Positions 42,743 through 53,091 of a DNA stretch of 64,000 bases are shown in pieces; the stretch's first letter is position 1; the number at the start of each line of letters is the position of its first letter. The DNA is taken from the NCBI RefSeq assembly GCF_023898865.1, contig NZ_JAGSOV010000017.1, positions 1-64,000 on the forward strand, in the 5' to 3' direction. This DNA comes from Pseudonocardia humida (GTDB lineage Bacteria > Actinomycetota > Actinomycetes > Mycobacteriales > Pseudonocardiaceae). The notes under the pieces were generated by a model. The model was not told the DNA's origin. It searched no databases and saw nothing but the letters and a program-made list of their open reading frames with translations. Made by a program: the position numbers and the translations under genes.

Positions 42743-45700
42743 TCAGTTGACGACGTCGTCGACGGTCATCGAGTCGGAGCCGGGGCGGCTGGACAGGTTG
42801 ATGCCCAGGTTCGCCGCGGCGCGCTCGAGGTCCTCGTCGTCGGTGTCGCGCATCTCGATCGCCGCGCCGTCGCTGGAGAGCACCTCGACGTTCAGGCACA
42901 GCGACTGGAGCTCCTTCAGGAGCACCTTGAACGACTCCGGGATGCCCGGCTCGGGGATGTTCTCGCCCTTGACGATCGCCTCGTAGACCTTGACCCGGCC
43001 CACGACGTCGTCGGACTTGATCGTCAGCAGCTCCTGCAGCGTGTACGCCGCGCCGTAGGCCTGCATCGCCCAGCACTCCATCTCGCCGAACCGCTGGCCA
43101 CCGAACTGGGCCTTACCGCCCAGCGGCTGCTGCGTGATCATCGAGTACGGACCGGTGGACCGTGCGTGGATCTTGTCGTCCACGAGGTGGGCCAGCTTCA
43201 GGATGTACATGTAGCCGACCGCCACCGGGAACGGGAACGGCTCGCCGGAGCGCCCGTCCATCAGGGTGGCCTTGCCGTCCTCGCCGACCATGCGCTCGCC
43301 GTCGCGGTTGGGCCGGGTGCTGCCGAGCAGCCCGGTGATCTCGTTCTCCTTGGCCCCGTCGAACACCGGCGTGGCCGTGTTCGTGCCGGGGGGCACGGAG
43401 TAGAGGTCCTCGGGCATCTTCGCCGCCCAGTCGGGCCTGCCCTCGATCTCCCAGCCGGACTTGGCGATCCACCCGAGGTGGGTCTCCAGGACCTGGCCGA
43501 TGTTCATCCGTCGCGGAACACCGTGGGTGTTCAGGATGATGTCGACCGGGGTGCCGTCGGACAGGAAGGGCATGTCCTCGGCGGGCAGGATCTTGCCGAT
43601 CACGCCCTTGTTGCCGTGCCGGCCGGCGAGCTTGTCGCCGTCCTGGATCTTCCGCTTCTGCGCGACGTAGACCCGCACCAGCTCGTTCACGCCGGGGGCG
43701 AGCTCGTCCTCGTCGTCGCGGGAGAACACCCGGATGCCGATGACCTTGCCGTTCTCGCCGTGCGGCACCTTCAGGGAGGTGTCGCGCACCTCGCGCGCCT
43801 TCTCGCCGAAGATCGCGCGCAGCAGCCGCTCCTCCGGGGTCAGCTCGGTCTCGCCCTTCGGGGTGACCTTGCCGACCAGGATGTCGCCGGGCTGGACCTC
43901 GGCGCCGATCCGGATGATGCCGCGCTCGTCGAGGTCGGCCAGGACCTCCTCGGAGACGTTCGGGATGTCCCGGGTGATCTCCTCGGCGCCCAGCTTGGTG
44001 TCGCGGGCGTCGATCTCGTGCTCCTCGATGTGGATCGACGTGAGCACGTCGTCCTGCACCAGGCGCTGCGAGAGGATGATCGCGTCCTCGTAGTTGTGGC
44101 CCTCCCACGGCATGATCGCCACGAGCAGGTTCTTGCCCAGCGCCATCTCACCGTTCTCGGTGCACGGCCCGTCGGCGATGACCTGCCCGACCTCGACCCG
44201 CTGGCCCTCGTCCACGATGGGCTTCTGGTTGTTGCAGGTGCCCTGGTTGGAGCGGCGGAACTTGTTCAGCCGGTAGGTGGTGCGGGTGCCGTCGTCGGCC
44301 ATGACGGTGATGTAGTCGGCGCAGAGCTCCTCGACCACACCGGCCTTCTCGGCCACCAGCACGTCGCCGGCGTCGACCGCGGCGCGCAGCTCCATGCCCG
44401 TGCCGACCAGCGGCGACTCGCTGCGCAGCAGCGGCACCGACTGGCGCTGCATGTTGGCGCCCATCAGCGCGCGGTTCGCGTCGTCGTGCTCGAGGAACGG
44501 GATCAGCGCGGTCGCGACCGACACCATCTGCCGCGGCGAGACGTCGATGTAGTCGACGCCCGTCGGCGGGATGTAGTCGACCTCGCCCGCCTTGCGGCGG
44601 ACCAGCACGCGCTCCTCGGTGAAGGAGCCGTCCTCCTGCAGCGGCGCGTTGGCCTGCGCGATGACGAAGCGGTCCTCCTCGTCCGCGGTGAGGTAGTCGA
44701 TCTGCTCGGTGACCCGGCCCTCGACGACCTTGCGGTACGGGGTCTGGATGAAGCCGAACGGGTTGACCTGCGCGAACGTCGACAGCGACCCGATCAGGCC
44801 GATGTTCGGGCCTTCCGGGGTCTCGATCGGGCACATCCGGCCGTAGTGGCTGGTGTGCACGTCGCGGACCTCGAAGCCGGCCCGCTCGCGGGACAGACCA
44901 CCCGGACCCAGCGCCGACAGCCGCCGCTTGTGCGTCAGCCCGGCCAGCGGGTTGTGCTGGTCCATGAACTGCGACAGCTGCGAGGTGCCGAAGAACTCCC
45001 GGATCGCGGCCGAGACCGGCCGGATGTTGATCAAGGTCTGCGGGGTGATCGCCTCGACGTCCTGGGTGGTCATCCGCTCGCGGACGACCCGCTCCATGCG
45101 GGACAGCCCGACCCGGACCTGGTTCTGGATCAGCTCGCCGACCGTGCGCAGGCGCCGGTTGCCGAAGTGGTCGATGTCGTCGATCTCGACCGGCACCGTG
45201 ACGCCGCCGTTGCCGTCGGCGTCGGCGCCCACCGTCATCTCGGTCTCGCCGGCGTGCAGCCGGACGAGGTACTCGATGGTGGTGGCGATGTCCTCCTCGG
45301 TGAGCATCCCGATTCGGTTCTCGATCTTCAGGCCGAGCTTCTTGTTGGCCTTGTAGCGGCCGACCTTCGCGAGGTCGTAGCGCTTGTCCTTGAAGAACAG
45401 GTTCTCCAGGAGGGTCTGCGCGCTCTCGCGGGTCGGCGGCTCGCCCGGGCGCAGCTTGCGGTAGATGTCGAGCAGGGCCTCGTCCTGGCCCGCGGTGTGG
45501 TCCTTCTCCAGCGTCGCCATGATCGTCTCGGAGAAGCCGAACCGGGCCTGGATCTGCTCCGCGGACCAGCCCAGCGCCTTGAGCAGCACGGTGACCGGCT
45601 GGCGGCGCTTGCGGTCGATGCGGACGCCGACGGTGTCGCGCTTGTCGACGTCGAACTCGAGCCACGCGCCGCGGCTCGGGATGACGCGCACCGAGTAGAC

Positions 45701-46264
45701 GTCCTTCTCGGTCGTCTTGTCGATGTCGTGGGAGAAGTACACGCCCGGGGACCGGACGAGCTGGGACACCACGACGCGCTCGGTGCCGTTGATGATGAAC
45801 GTGCCCTTGTCGGTCATCACCGGGAAGTCGCCCATGAACACCGTCTGGCTCTTGATCTCGCCGGTGGTGTTGTTGGTGAACTCCGCGGTGACGAACAGCG
45901 GGGCGCCGTAGGTCATGTCCTTGTCCCGGCACTCCTCGACGGAGGCCTTGACCTCGTCGAAGCGGGGGTCGGAGAAGGACAGCGACATCGAGCCGGAGAA
46001 GTCCTCGATCGGAGAGATCTCCGCGAGGACCTCCTCCAGCCCGCCCATCGGGTTCTCGTCGCCGGCGTCGATGCGTCGCTGGAACCAGGCCTCGTTCCCG
46101 ACCAGCCACTCGAACGACTGGATCTGGAGGTCGAGCAGGTCGGGCACCTCGAGAGGCTCGCGGATCTTCGCGAAGGTGACCCGAGTGGGCGCTCCCGGGA
46201 AGTTCGGGTTGGCCGAAACAGCGGCGAGGGCTGCCGTGGGCGAGGTGGTGGCGCTGGACGAAGC
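42743..46264 (-). CDS. rpoB: DNA-directed RNA polymerase subunit beta
   Basis: This subunit forms half of the active-site cleft and the rifampicin pocket. I chose TTG 46262-46264 as start: GGAAGGA lies 6 bases upstream, and mycobacterial rpoB is also known to start with TTG. It gives 1173 residues; a GTG at 46316-46318 would add 18 unconserved ones. [12 protein letters not shown] and the rifampicin region [30 protein letters not shown] are present, with the usual sensitive-type residues. It lies 40 bases before rpoC and shares a long upstream region with a plus-strand promoter. Confidence 0.99.
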   Translation of the reverse strand, partial: ASSSATTSPTAALAAVSANPNFPGAPTRVTFAKIREPLEVPDLLDLQIQSFEWLVGNEAWFQRRIDAGDENPMGGLEEVLAEISPIEDFSGSMSLSFSDPRFDEVKASVEECRDKDMTYGAPLFVTAEFTNNTTGEIKSQTVFMGDFPVMTDKGTFIINGTERVVVSQLVRSPGVYFSHDIDKTTEKDVYSVRVIPSRGAWLEFDVDKRDTVGVRIDRKRRQPVTVLLKALGWSAEQIQARFGFSETIMATLEKDHTAGQDEALLDIYRKLRPGEPPTRESAQTLLENLFFKDKRYDLAKVGRYKANKKLGLKIENRIGMLTEEDIATTIEYLVRLHAGETEMTVGADADGNGGVTVPVEIDDIDHFGNRRLRTVGELIQNQVRVGLSRMERVVRERMTTQDVEAITPQTLINIRPVSAAIREFFGTSQLSQFMDQHNPLAGLTHKRRLSALGPGGLSRERAGFEVRDVHTSHYGRMCPIETPEGPNIGLIGSLSTFAQVNPFGFIQTPYRKVVEGRVTEQIDYLTADEEDRFVIAQANAPLQEDGSFTEERVLVRRKAGEVDYIPPTGVDYIDVSPRQMVSVATALIPFLEHDDANRALMGANMQRQSVPLLRSESPLVGTGMELRAAVDAGDVLVAEKAGVVEELCADYITVMADDGTRTTYRLNKFRRSNQGTCNNQKPIVDEGQRVEVGQVIADGPCTENGEMALGKNLLVAIMPWEGHNYEDAIILSQRLVQDDVLTSIHIEEHEIDARDTKLGAEEITRDIPNVSEEVLADLDERGIIRIGAEVQPGDILVGKVTPKGETELTPEERLLRAIFGEKAREVRDTSLKVPHGENGKVIGIRVFSRDDEDELAPGVNELVRVYVAQKRKIQDGDKLAGRHGNKGVIGKILPAEDMPFLSDGTPVDIILNTHGVPRRMNIGQVLETHLGWIAKSGWEIEGRPDWAAKMPEDLYSVPPGTNTATPVFDGAKENEITGLLGSTRPNRDGERMVGEDGKATLMDGRSGEPFPFPVAVGYMYILKLAHLVDDKIHARSTGPYSMITQQPLGGKAQFGGQRFGEMECWAMQAYGAAYTLQELLTIKSDDVVGRVKVYEAIVKGENIPEPGIPESFKVLLKELQSLCLNVEVLSSDGAAIEMRDTDDEDLERAAANLGINLSSRPGSDSMTVDDVVN

Positions 46265-46513
46265 CAAGATGCGTCCTTCCGAGAACTGCGCTCTCGTCTG
46301 GCGAGCTCCGGGCCCCACGCGCTACCGTGCGTCCGATCGACCCGGGCGGGAGGTCCGGGCCGGCGGACGCGCGGATGCGGGCTTCCGGTGCGCGCCGTCT
46401 GTTGTCATGGCGCAGCCGCCGGCCAGTCTCGCGAGAACGCAGGGACGGGTACTCCCTGCGACAGGAACCCCCCTGCGCGCACGCGAAGCTGGACGTAGGC
46501 AGCGCAAAGAGGC

Positions 46514-46542
46514 AGTCTAGCTGCAAACGCAGCCGCTGTCGA
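46514..46542 (-). promoter_or_regulatory. promoter of rpoBC
   Basis: On the minus strand TCGACA (46537-46542) is followed after 17 bases by TAGACT (46514-46519), a strong actinobacterial consensus. Transcription would begin near 46507, leaving about 240 bases before the rpoB TTG. A second possible -35 (TTGACT, near 46600) lacks a good -10. The region 46543-46807 contains a 14-bp palindrome (46693-46706) and otherwise nothing I recognise. Confidence 0.7.
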
Positions 46543-46807
46543 GGCGGGTCGCCGAAGGCGTCCGCCGAGACCTAAGAGTGACCTGACTCCCGCATCGAGT
46601 CAAGACGCTACGCGTCGGTAAGTGGTGCTTTTCGCGGGACGACCGGGCCTCCGACGTGCACTTCTGCCGCTCCGGGCGGCTCCGCGCGGGTTTCGACGCG
46701 CGTCGACGACCGCCCACCGGACGGTGACCTACTACCACAATCCGCGACCGCACGCACGCGCATCGGTCGACGGTCTTCCGTCACGACTCCCGACCCGTCA
46801 GGTCTCC

Positions 46808-46837
46808 TTGACTCCGACCCCGGCCCCGTCGAACGAT
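46808..46837 (+). promoter_or_regulatory. promoter before small ORF and acyl-CoA synthetase
   Basis: TTGACT (46808-46813) is followed after 18 bases by AACGAT (46832-46837). The start would be near 46844, about 33 bases before the ATG at 46877, which has a ribosome site. This puts the small ORF first on the transcript. Confidence 0.5.
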
Positions 46838-46876
46838 CACCCGATCGGCACTGCCGCGACGACGCAGGAGACGACG

Positions 46877-47008
46877 ATGTCCGACGCAACCCTGATGACC
46901 GACCTCCTCGGCTCCCCTTCGCCCGGTGGACCCTCGCGCATCGGACGGAGCACGCTAGCCGATCATCAGCCGATCGAGCGGCACGACACGCCGGGGAGCA
47001 GGCGGTGA
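46877..47008 (+). CDS. 43-residue ORF coupled to acyl-CoA synthetase
   Basis: ATG 46877-46879 is preceded by GGAG 6 bases upstream and lies just downstream of a plausible promoter. It encodes MSDATLMTDLLGSPSPGGPS then a Ser/Arg/His-rich stretch to GSRR, and its TGA overlaps the synthetase GTG (47005-47007) as GTGA. I recognise no family. It may be a leader peptide that couples translation, or simply the true 5' part of the message. An expressed product is uncertain. Confidence 0.45.
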   Translation: MSDATLMTDLLGSPSPGGPSRIGRSTLADHQPIERHDTPGSRR

Positions 47009-48657
47009 CCGACTACAACGCCCGGCCCTGGCTCCCCCGCTACGACGCGGGCCAGCCGCACGACCTCGTCCCGGAGTTCCCCGACGCGCTCAGCATGTTC
47101 GCGGCCACCGCCGCCCGCGTGCCGGACGCCGACGCCGTCCGCTACCTGGGTGGGCGCATCACCTACCGCGAGCTCGACGAGCTCACCGACGCCTTCGCCG
47201 CCGGCCTGCTCGAGGGCGGCTTCACCGCGGGCGACCGGGTCGCGCTCTACCTGCAGAACGTCCCCCAGTTCGTGATCGGCCTGGTCGGCGCCTGGAAGGC
47301 GGGCGGCATCGCGGTCTCGGTCAACCCGATGAACCGCGAGCGCGAGCTGGAGCTGCTGCTGCGCGACTCCGGCGCCACCGTGCTGGTGTGCCTGCAGAGC
47401 CTCTACCGCGACGTCGCGGCGGCCGTGCTGCCCGGCACCGACGTGCGCACCGTGCTCACCACCTCCGAGCTGGAGTACGCCACCGAACCCGACGAGCGCC
47501 TCCTCGGCGGCACCGAGCGCATCGAGCTGCCCGACACCGTCGACCTCGCCGGCCTGCTGGAGCGCTTCCGCGGGCAGCGGCCCCCCGCGGTGTCCTTCAC
47601 CGCGGACGACATCGCGTTCCTGACCTACACCTCGGGCACCACCGGCCCGCCCAAGGGCGCCATGAACACCCACGGCAACGTGGTGTTCAACAGCCAGGCC
47701 TACCGGCACTGGTGCGAGCTCGACGGCGACGCGGTGGTCCTCGGCGTGGCCCCGCTGTTCCACATCACCGGCCTGATCGGGCACATCACGGTGTCCCTGC
47801 TGCTCGGCGCGCCGCTGGTGCTGTTCCACCGGTTCGAGCCCTCCGCGGCCATCGACGTCATCCGCGCCGAGCGCCCCACCTTCACCATCGGCTCCATCAC
47901 CGTGTTCATCGCGCTGATGAACGCCCCGAACGCCGAGAAGGAGGCGCTGACCTCGCTCACCCGGATCTGGTCGGGCGGCGCCCCGATCCCGCCGTCCACG
48001 GTGAAGGCGTTCTCCCAGACGTTCGGCCAGTACGTCCACAACATCTACGGCCTCACCGAGACCACCTCCCCGTCGCACGGGGTCCCGCGCGGCGCCGAGG
48101 CCCCCGTCGACGAGGCCTCCGGGGCGCTGTCGGTCGGCGTGCCGATCTACAACACCGTCGTGCGGATCGTCGGCGAGGACGGCCAGGACCTCCCCGCCGG
48201 CGAGGTCGGCGAGATCGTCACCACCGGCCCCCAGGTCGTGCCGGGCTACTGGAACAAGCCGGAGGAGACCGCGAAGGCCATCCCCGGCGGCGCCCTGCAC
48301 ACCGGCGACGTCGGCTACATGGACGAGCAGGGCTGGTTCTACATCGTCGACCGCAAGAAGGACCAGATCAACGCGGGCGGCTACAAGGTCTGGCCCCGCG
48401 AGGTCGAGGACGTGCTCTACGAGCACGAGGCCGTCCGCGAGGCGGCGGTCGTCGGGGTGCCCGACGAGTACCGGGGCGAGACCGTGAAGGCCTTCGTCAG
48501 CCTGCGCCCTGGCCGGTCGGTCGACGAGGCCGAGCTGATCGCGTTCTGCAGGGCGCGGATGGCCGCGTACAAGTACCCCCGGCAGGTCGAGTTCCTCGAC
48601 GAGATCCCGAAGACGGTGACCGGGAAGCTGCTGCGCCGCGAGCTCCGCGGCCGCTGA
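47005..48657 (+). CDS. AMP-dependent acyl-CoA synthetase (FadD type)
   Basis: It activates a carboxylic (probably medium/long fatty) acid to its CoA thioester through an acyl-AMP. The 550-residue enzyme has the AMP-binding motif YTSGTTGPPKG (208-218), YGLTETTSPS for ATP binding, and the C-terminal lid with GGYKVWPREVEDVLYEHEAV and the catalytic Lys in KTVTGKLLRREL. The GTG start overlaps the stop of a 43-codon ORF. It is on the plus strand between rpoB and rplL, which are both minus, so it breaks the usual cluster; its 3' end is followed by a palindromic repeat (48659-48730). Confidence 0.93.
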   Translation: MTDYNARPWLPRYDAGQPHDLVPEFPDALSMFAATAARVPDADAVRYLGGRITYRELDELTDAFAAGLLEGGFTAGDRVALYLQNVPQFVIGLVGAWKAGGIAVSVNPMNRERELELLLRDSGATVLVCLQSLYRDVAAAVLPGTDVRTVLTTSELEYATEPDERLLGGTERIELPDTVDLAGLLERFRGQRPPAVSFTADDIAFLTYTSGTTGPPKGAMNTHGNVVFNSQAYRHWCELDGDAVVLGVAPLFHITGLIGHITVSLLLGAPLVLFHRFEPSAAIDVIRAERPTFTIGSITVFIALMNAPNAEKEALTSLTRIWSGGAPIPPSTVKAFSQTFGQYVHNIYGLTETTSPSHGVPRGAEAPVDEASGALSVGVPIYNTVVRIVGEDGQDLPAGEVGEIVTTGPQVVPGYWNKPEETAKAIPGGALHTGDVGYMDEQGWFYIVDRKKDQINAGGYKVWPREVEDVLYEHEAVREAAVVGVPDEYRGETVKAFVSLRPGRSVDEAELIAFCRARMAAYKYPRQVEFLDEIPKTVTGKLLRRELRGR

Positions 48658-48658
48658 G

Positions 48659-48730
48659 CACCGCGCACACCTCCTGGCCACCGCGCGCATGTCGGGACGT
48701 GTGCGCGGTGGCCACGGGGTGCGCGCGGTG
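48659..48730. repeat. compound palindrome, copy 1 (related to 58121-58192)
   Basis: Inner arms 48675-48689 and 48700-48714 (TGGCCACC... / ...GGTGGCCA) and outer arms 48659-48671 and 48718-48730 form a nested hairpin. It starts 2 bases after the synthetase stop codon, between convergent genes (synthetase and rplL), so a terminator role is likely. A diverged copy at 58121-58192 keeps both stems through paired base changes. Confidence 0.75.
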
Positions 48731-48821
48731 GTGGGTGGACGACTCTCGTTGCGCTCAACGGGCGGGAACGCGAGCGGGGCCCCGCGCCCACCGCGGCGGG
48801 GCCCCCCGCGGGGGCGGCGAC

Positions 48822-49208
48822 TCAGGTCAGGGAGACCTTGGCGCCGGCGTCCTCGAGCTTGGCCTTGGCGGCGTCGGCGGCGTCCTTGGCCACGCCCTCC
48901 AGGATCGGCTTCGGGGCGGACTCGACCAGGTCCTTGGCCTCCTTGAGGCCCAGCCCGGAGACCAGCTCGCGGACGACCTTGATGACCTGGATCTTCTTGT
49001 CGCCCGCGGCCTCGAGGACGACGTTGAACTCGTCCTTCTCCTCGGGGGCCTCGGCGGCCGGGCCGGCGGGGCCGGCGGCGGCGACGGCGACGGGGGCGGC
49101 CGCGGTGACGTCGAAGGTCTCCTCGAACTTCTTCACGAACTCGGAGAGCTCGATCAGGGTGAGGTCCTTGAAGGCGTCGAGCAGCTCGTCGGTGGACAGC
49201 TTCGCCAT
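48822..49208 (-). CDS. rplL: 50S ribosomal protein L7/L12
   Basis: It forms the mobile stalk dimers that recruit translation factors. It has 128 residues: N-terminal dimerisation domain [20 protein letters not shown], an Ala/Pro/Gly hinge (about 36-56), and the C-terminal domain ([40 protein letters not shown]). It is 33 bases after rplJ. The adjacent plus-strand gene converges on it. Confidence 0.98.
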   Translation of the reverse strand: MAKLSTDELLDAFKDLTLIELSEFVKKFEETFDVTAAAPVAVAAAGPAGPAAEAPEEKDEFNVVLEAAGDKKIQVIKVVRELVSGLGLKEAKDLVESAPKPILEGVAKDAADAAKAKLEDAGAKVSLT

Positions 49209-49241
49209 GGTGGCGTTCCTCTCTGGTTAAGGGGGGTGGGG

Positions 49242-49868
<627 letters not shown>

Positions 49869-49874
49869 CCTTGC

Positions 49875-50088
49875 CTCCTCTCCGGATGTCGTGCTCGTGG
49901 GGCAGGCCCACCGTGACGACCCCGGAGACGACGAACGCCCCGGCGCAGGAGCGCACGGGGCGTGGCACGGGCGCGCGATGGCACCCTGGCTGACCTCGTC
50001 CTCCTGCGCGGGTCGCCCGCCGGCGGCGGGACCTTCGTGCCGCGCCCGGCTCAGCCGGGCGGGCAGACCTGCGGTCTTCGGTGGAACT
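49875..50088 (-). ncRNA. L10 leader (autoregulatory RNA of rplJ-rplL)
   Basis: The leader between the likely transcription start (about 50088) and rplJ contains GAAGACCGCAGGT on the minus strand (about 50066-50078), the phrase conserved in ribosomal L10 leaders of actinobacteria. Further stems follow (CCCGGCTGAGCCGGG near 50046-50060). L10-L12 complex binding here is known to repress rplJL in bacteria. Identity is based on motif and place; boundaries are approximate. Confidence 0.68.
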
Positions 50089-50095
50089 GGTGACC

Positions 50096-50101
50096 AGGGT
50101 A
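50096..50101 (-). promoter_or_regulatory. -10 box of rplJ-rplL
   Basis: TACCCT on the minus strand lies just upstream of the L10 leader; a start near 50088 would give a transcript that begins shortly before the conserved leader motif. The -35 region is a weak match (GGGACC). The region 50102-50304 up to the decayed regulator shows no other feature. Confidence 0.45.
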
Positions 50102-50304
50102 CGCCACCCCCTCGGGTGGTCCCGCACTCGCCCCGGAGCCGGTGCTGCGCCGGTGCGGTTCCGTCCCTCGGGCGCGCCGGCACAACAGCGTGCGGGCGGG
50201 CTAGGTAGTCCTACGCAACGGCGCCGCGGCTCGCCCATCCCGTCCCTGCCAACGGCGCAACCTGCCCCCGGGGCCGGCAACGCTCCGCCGCCATCACCCG
50301 ATCG

Positions 50305-50898
50305 GTGGACATGGATGGGTTCGGGGACGGGGTCCGGCTCCGCCGGTTGCGGACCGGGCTGACCCAGGAGGAGCTGGCCGAGCGGGCCGGGGTGAGCGTC
50401 CGCGGACTGCGCAAGCTCGAGGTCGGCGAGATCACCCGACCGCGGCCGCGGACGGTGCGGGCGCTCGCCGCGGCGCTCGGCGTGGGGCCCGCGGGGTGGG
50501 CGGCGTTCCGGGTGGGCGCGCATCCGGGTTCGGCCGACGCGGCGCCGTTCCGCTGGCCGCCCCCGGCAGCTGCGCGCGGAGAGCCCGCGCTCGGTGTTCC
50601 GCGAGCGGGACCTGACCGCGCTGGACGACGCGCTGCTGGGCGGATCGCCGTTCGGCGTGCCGGTCGCGGTGGTCACCGGCCCGCTGGACGGGGCGCTGTA
50701 CCGCTCGCTGCTGTGCGACCGCCGCGCCCTCGTCGTGCTCGACGGTGCGGGGACGCCGGTCAGGTGCGGCCGCTGCTGCCCGGTGCGCCCGGTGCCGCGG
50801 TGCTGGTGACCGGCGCCGCCGGGCCGGCCGCCGACATGGGGGCCGCGGCGGTGGCCGCGGGAGCCGCGGTGGGGGTGGGCGGCGAGTGCGGTGGCTGA
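50305..50898 (+). pseudogene. remnant of an XRE-type AfsR/NB-ARC regulator
   Basis: The first ~55 residues are an intact XRE helix-turn-helix (GVRLRRLRTGLTQEELAERA, GVSVRGLRKLEVGEITRPRP). Then the reading frame must shift at about 50565 to continue as FRERDLTALDDALLGGSPFG and VVTGP, and again at about 50755 to read [17 protein letters not shown]. These are the pieces that flank the nucleotide-binding domain of AfsR-like regulators (VVTGPGGVGKT and ALVVLD). The Walker A GKT and the segment to Walker B are missing: VVTGP runs straight into DGALYRSLLCDRRALVVLDG. Two frameshifts plus a deletion make it non-functional except perhaps for the DNA-binding part. Confidence 0.7.
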
Positions 50899-50974
50899 GA
50901 CCACGGGCCTCGACGATGGTCGAACGGTCAGCCCCGACCGTATGGTGACGGCGGTCGAACGACGGAGGTGTCGG

Positions 50975-52072
50975 GTGCAACGAAGCGGACCACTGGCCGG
51001 GCTGAAGGTCGTCGAGCTGGCCGGGATCGGCCCCGGGCCGCACGCCGCGATGGTGCTGGGCGACCTGGGCGCCGAGGTCGTGCGGGTCGACCGGCCGTCA
51101 GGGGCCGCGCGGCCCGGGCCCGGCGCCGTCGCCGACCCGACGCTGCGCGGGCGCCGCCGGATCGCCGTCGACCTCAAGGACCCGGCGGGCCGGGAGGCCG
51201 TGCTGAGCCTGGTCGAGAGGGCCGACGTGCTGATCGAGGGCTACCGGCCCGGGGTCACCGAGCGGCTCGGCGTCGGCCCGGACGACTGCCACGCCCGCAA
51301 CCCGAAGCTCGTCTACGCCCGGATGACCGGCTGGGGGCAGGACGGGCCGCTGGCCCAGCGGGCCGGCCACGACATCAACTACATCTCGCTCACCGGCCTG
51401 CTGCACGCCATCGGCCGGCCCGGCGAGCGGCCCGTCCCGCCGCTGAACCTCGTCGGCGACTTCGGCGGCGGGTCGATGTTCCTGCTGGTCGGGGTGCTCT
51501 CGGCGCTGTGGGAGGCGCAGCGCTCGGGGCGCGGCCAGGTCGTCGACGCGGCGATGGTCGACGGCGCCTCCGTGCTCGGCCAGATGTTCTGGGGCTTCCT
51601 GGCCCAGAAGGCCTGGGTCGACCAGCCCGGCGTCAACATGCTCGACGGCGGCGCCCCGTTCTACGACACCTACACCTGCGCCGACGGCAGGCACGTGGCG
51701 GTGGGCGCGATCGAGCCGCAGTTCTACGCGGCGCTGCTGGCCGGGCTGGGCCTGACCGACGCCGAGCTGCCCGGCCAGCTCGACCGCGACAACTGGCCCG
51801 CGCTCAAGGCCCGCCTCGCCGAGGTCTTCGCCACCCGCAGCCGCGACGAGTGGGTCGAGGTGTTCGCCGGCACCGACGCGTGTGTGACACCGGTGCTGGC
51901 GTTCGGCGAGGTCGCCGCGCACCCGCACCTGGACGCCCGCGGCACGATCGTCGACCCCGGCGGCGTCCCGCAGGCGGCCCCGGCCCCGCGCTTCTCCCGC
52001 ACCGCCACGGTCGTGCCGGAGGCGGCGGGCGACGCGGAGCAGGTCGAGGCGATCCTCGCCGACTGGGCCTGA
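50975..52072 (+). CDS. CoA-transferase family III, alpha-methylacyl-CoA racemase-like
   Basis: A 365-residue protein of the CaiB/BaiF family. [20 protein letters not shown] at the start, the CoA-binding [20 protein letters not shown] with His/Asp in [11 protein letters not shown], and [15 protein letters not shown] with the conserved Glu fit the alpha-methylacyl-CoA racemases (Mcr), which invert the 2-methyl centre of branched acyl-CoA esters. The start is GTG 50975 with GGAGG 7 bases upstream. A -10 TATGGT (50941-50946) and duplicated GGTCGAACG words upstream may mark its promoter and a repressor site. It would fit lipid or sterol-side-chain breakdown. Confidence 0.87.
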   Translation: MQRSGPLAGLKVVELAGIGPGPHAAMVLGDLGAEVVRVDRPSGAARPGPGAVADPTLRGRRRIAVDLKDPAGREAVLSLVERADVLIEGYRPGVTERLGVGPDDCHARNPKLVYARMTGWGQDGPLAQRAGHDINYISLTGLLHAIGRPGERPVPPLNLVGDFGGGSMFLLVGVLSALWEAQRSGRGQVVDAAMVDGASVLGQMFWGFLAQKAWVDQPGVNMLDGGAPFYDTYTCADGRHVAVGAIEPQFYAALLAGLGLTDAELPGQLDRDNWPALKARLAEVFATRSRDEWVEVFAGTDACVTPVLAFGEVAAHPHLDARGTIVDPGGVPQAAPAPRFSRTATVVPEAAGDAEQVEAILADWA

Positions 52073-52075
52073 GCC

Positions 52076-53008
52076 TCAGCCGGCGCGGAACGCGCGCCGG
52101 TAGTCGCGCGGGCTGACGCCGACGACCTCGCGGAACCGCTGGCGGAACGCCGTCGGCGAGGCGAACCCCACGTCCTCGCCGATCCGCTCCACCGGCCGGT
52201 CGGTGCTCTCCAGCAGCTGCTGGGCCCGGCGCACGCGGTGGCGGCGCAGCCAGTGCGCCGGCGTGCTGCCGGTCTGCTCGCGGAAGCGCCTGCTCAACGA
52301 GCGGGTGCTCATGACGGCCCTGGCGGCGATGTCGTCGAGGGTGAGCGGGCGGTGCAGGTTCTCGACCAGCCAGCCCAGCAGCGGCTCCAGCGAGCCGCCC
52401 GCCGGCCCCGGCGGCTCGTGGGCGACGAACTGGGCCTGCCCGCCCGCGCGCTCCAGCGGCATGACCGACGCCCTGGCGGCATCGGCGGCCACCGCCGCGC
52501 CGTGGTCGCGGCGCACCAGGTGCAGGCACAGGTCGAGGCCCGCGGCCGCGCCCGCCGAGGTCAGCACGTCGCCCTCGTCGACGTAGAGGACGTCCGGGTC
52601 GACGCGCACGGCCGGGTGGCGGCGGGCCAGCTCGGCGGCCGCGGCCCAGTGGGTGGTGGCCCGGCGCCCGTCGAGGAGCCCGGCCGCGGCGAGCACGAAC
52701 GCCCCCGCGCAGATCGACACCTTGCGCCCCGGGGCGGTCCGCAGCGCGTCGAGGACGGCGCCCGGGACCGACCGCTCGGCGTCGGCGACGCCGGGCACGA
52801 CCACCGTGTCGGCCGCGGCCAGCGCGCCCAGGCCGTGCGGCACCCGGAGCGCGACGAGCCCCGCGGCGACCTGCGGGGTGGCGGCGCACACGAGCACCTC
52901 GTAGGCGGGCCGCCCGTCGGCCAGCCGGGCGCGGCCGAAGACCTCGACCGGGAGCGCCAGGTCGAACGGGACGACGCCGTCGAAGGCCAGTACCGCGACG
53001 CGATGCAC
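52076..53008 (-). CDS. GlxA-family AraC-type regulator with DJ-1/PfpI domain
   Basis: A 310-residue regulator. The N-terminal half (about 1-170) is a class I glutamine amidotransferase-like DJ-1 fold (VAVLAFDGVVPFDLALPVEV, VSICAGAFVLAAAGLLDGRR with the nucleophile-elbow Cys). The C-terminal AraC double helix-turn-helix is at about 210-305 (LTLDDIAARAVMSTRSLSRR, IGEDVGFASPTAFRQRFREV). Such proteins control a range of catabolic genes. It converges on the racemase gene (3 bases apart) and is divergent from the small membrane protein. The ligand is unknown. Confidence 0.92.
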   Translation of the reverse strand: MHRVAVLAFDGVVPFDLALPVEVFGRARLADGRPAYEVLVCAATPQVAAGLVALRVPHGLGALAAADTVVVPGVADAERSVPGAVLDALRTAPGRKVSICAGAFVLAAAGLLDGRRATTHWAAAAELARRHPAVRVDPDVLYVDEGDVLTSAGAAAGLDLCLHLVRRDHGAAVAADAARASVMPLERAGGQAQFVAHEPPGPAGGSLEPLLGWLVENLHRPLTLDDIAARAVMSTRSLSRRFREQTGSTPAHWLRRHRVRRAQQLLESTDRPVERIGEDVGFASPTAFRQRFREVVGVSPRDYRRAFRAG

Positions 53009-53091
53009 GCCCCCATCCTGGCGCGGATCCGTCGGTGCGCGTCCGTCCGGCCACTGCCGGGGTGGGTCGCGCCGCCCTAGCGTCCGTGATC

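Noticed and set aside
46265..46318. Earlier GTG start for rpoB adding 18 residues
   Set aside because: The extra residues are not conserved and no ribosome site precedes the GTG, while the TTG has GGAAGGA at 6 bases.
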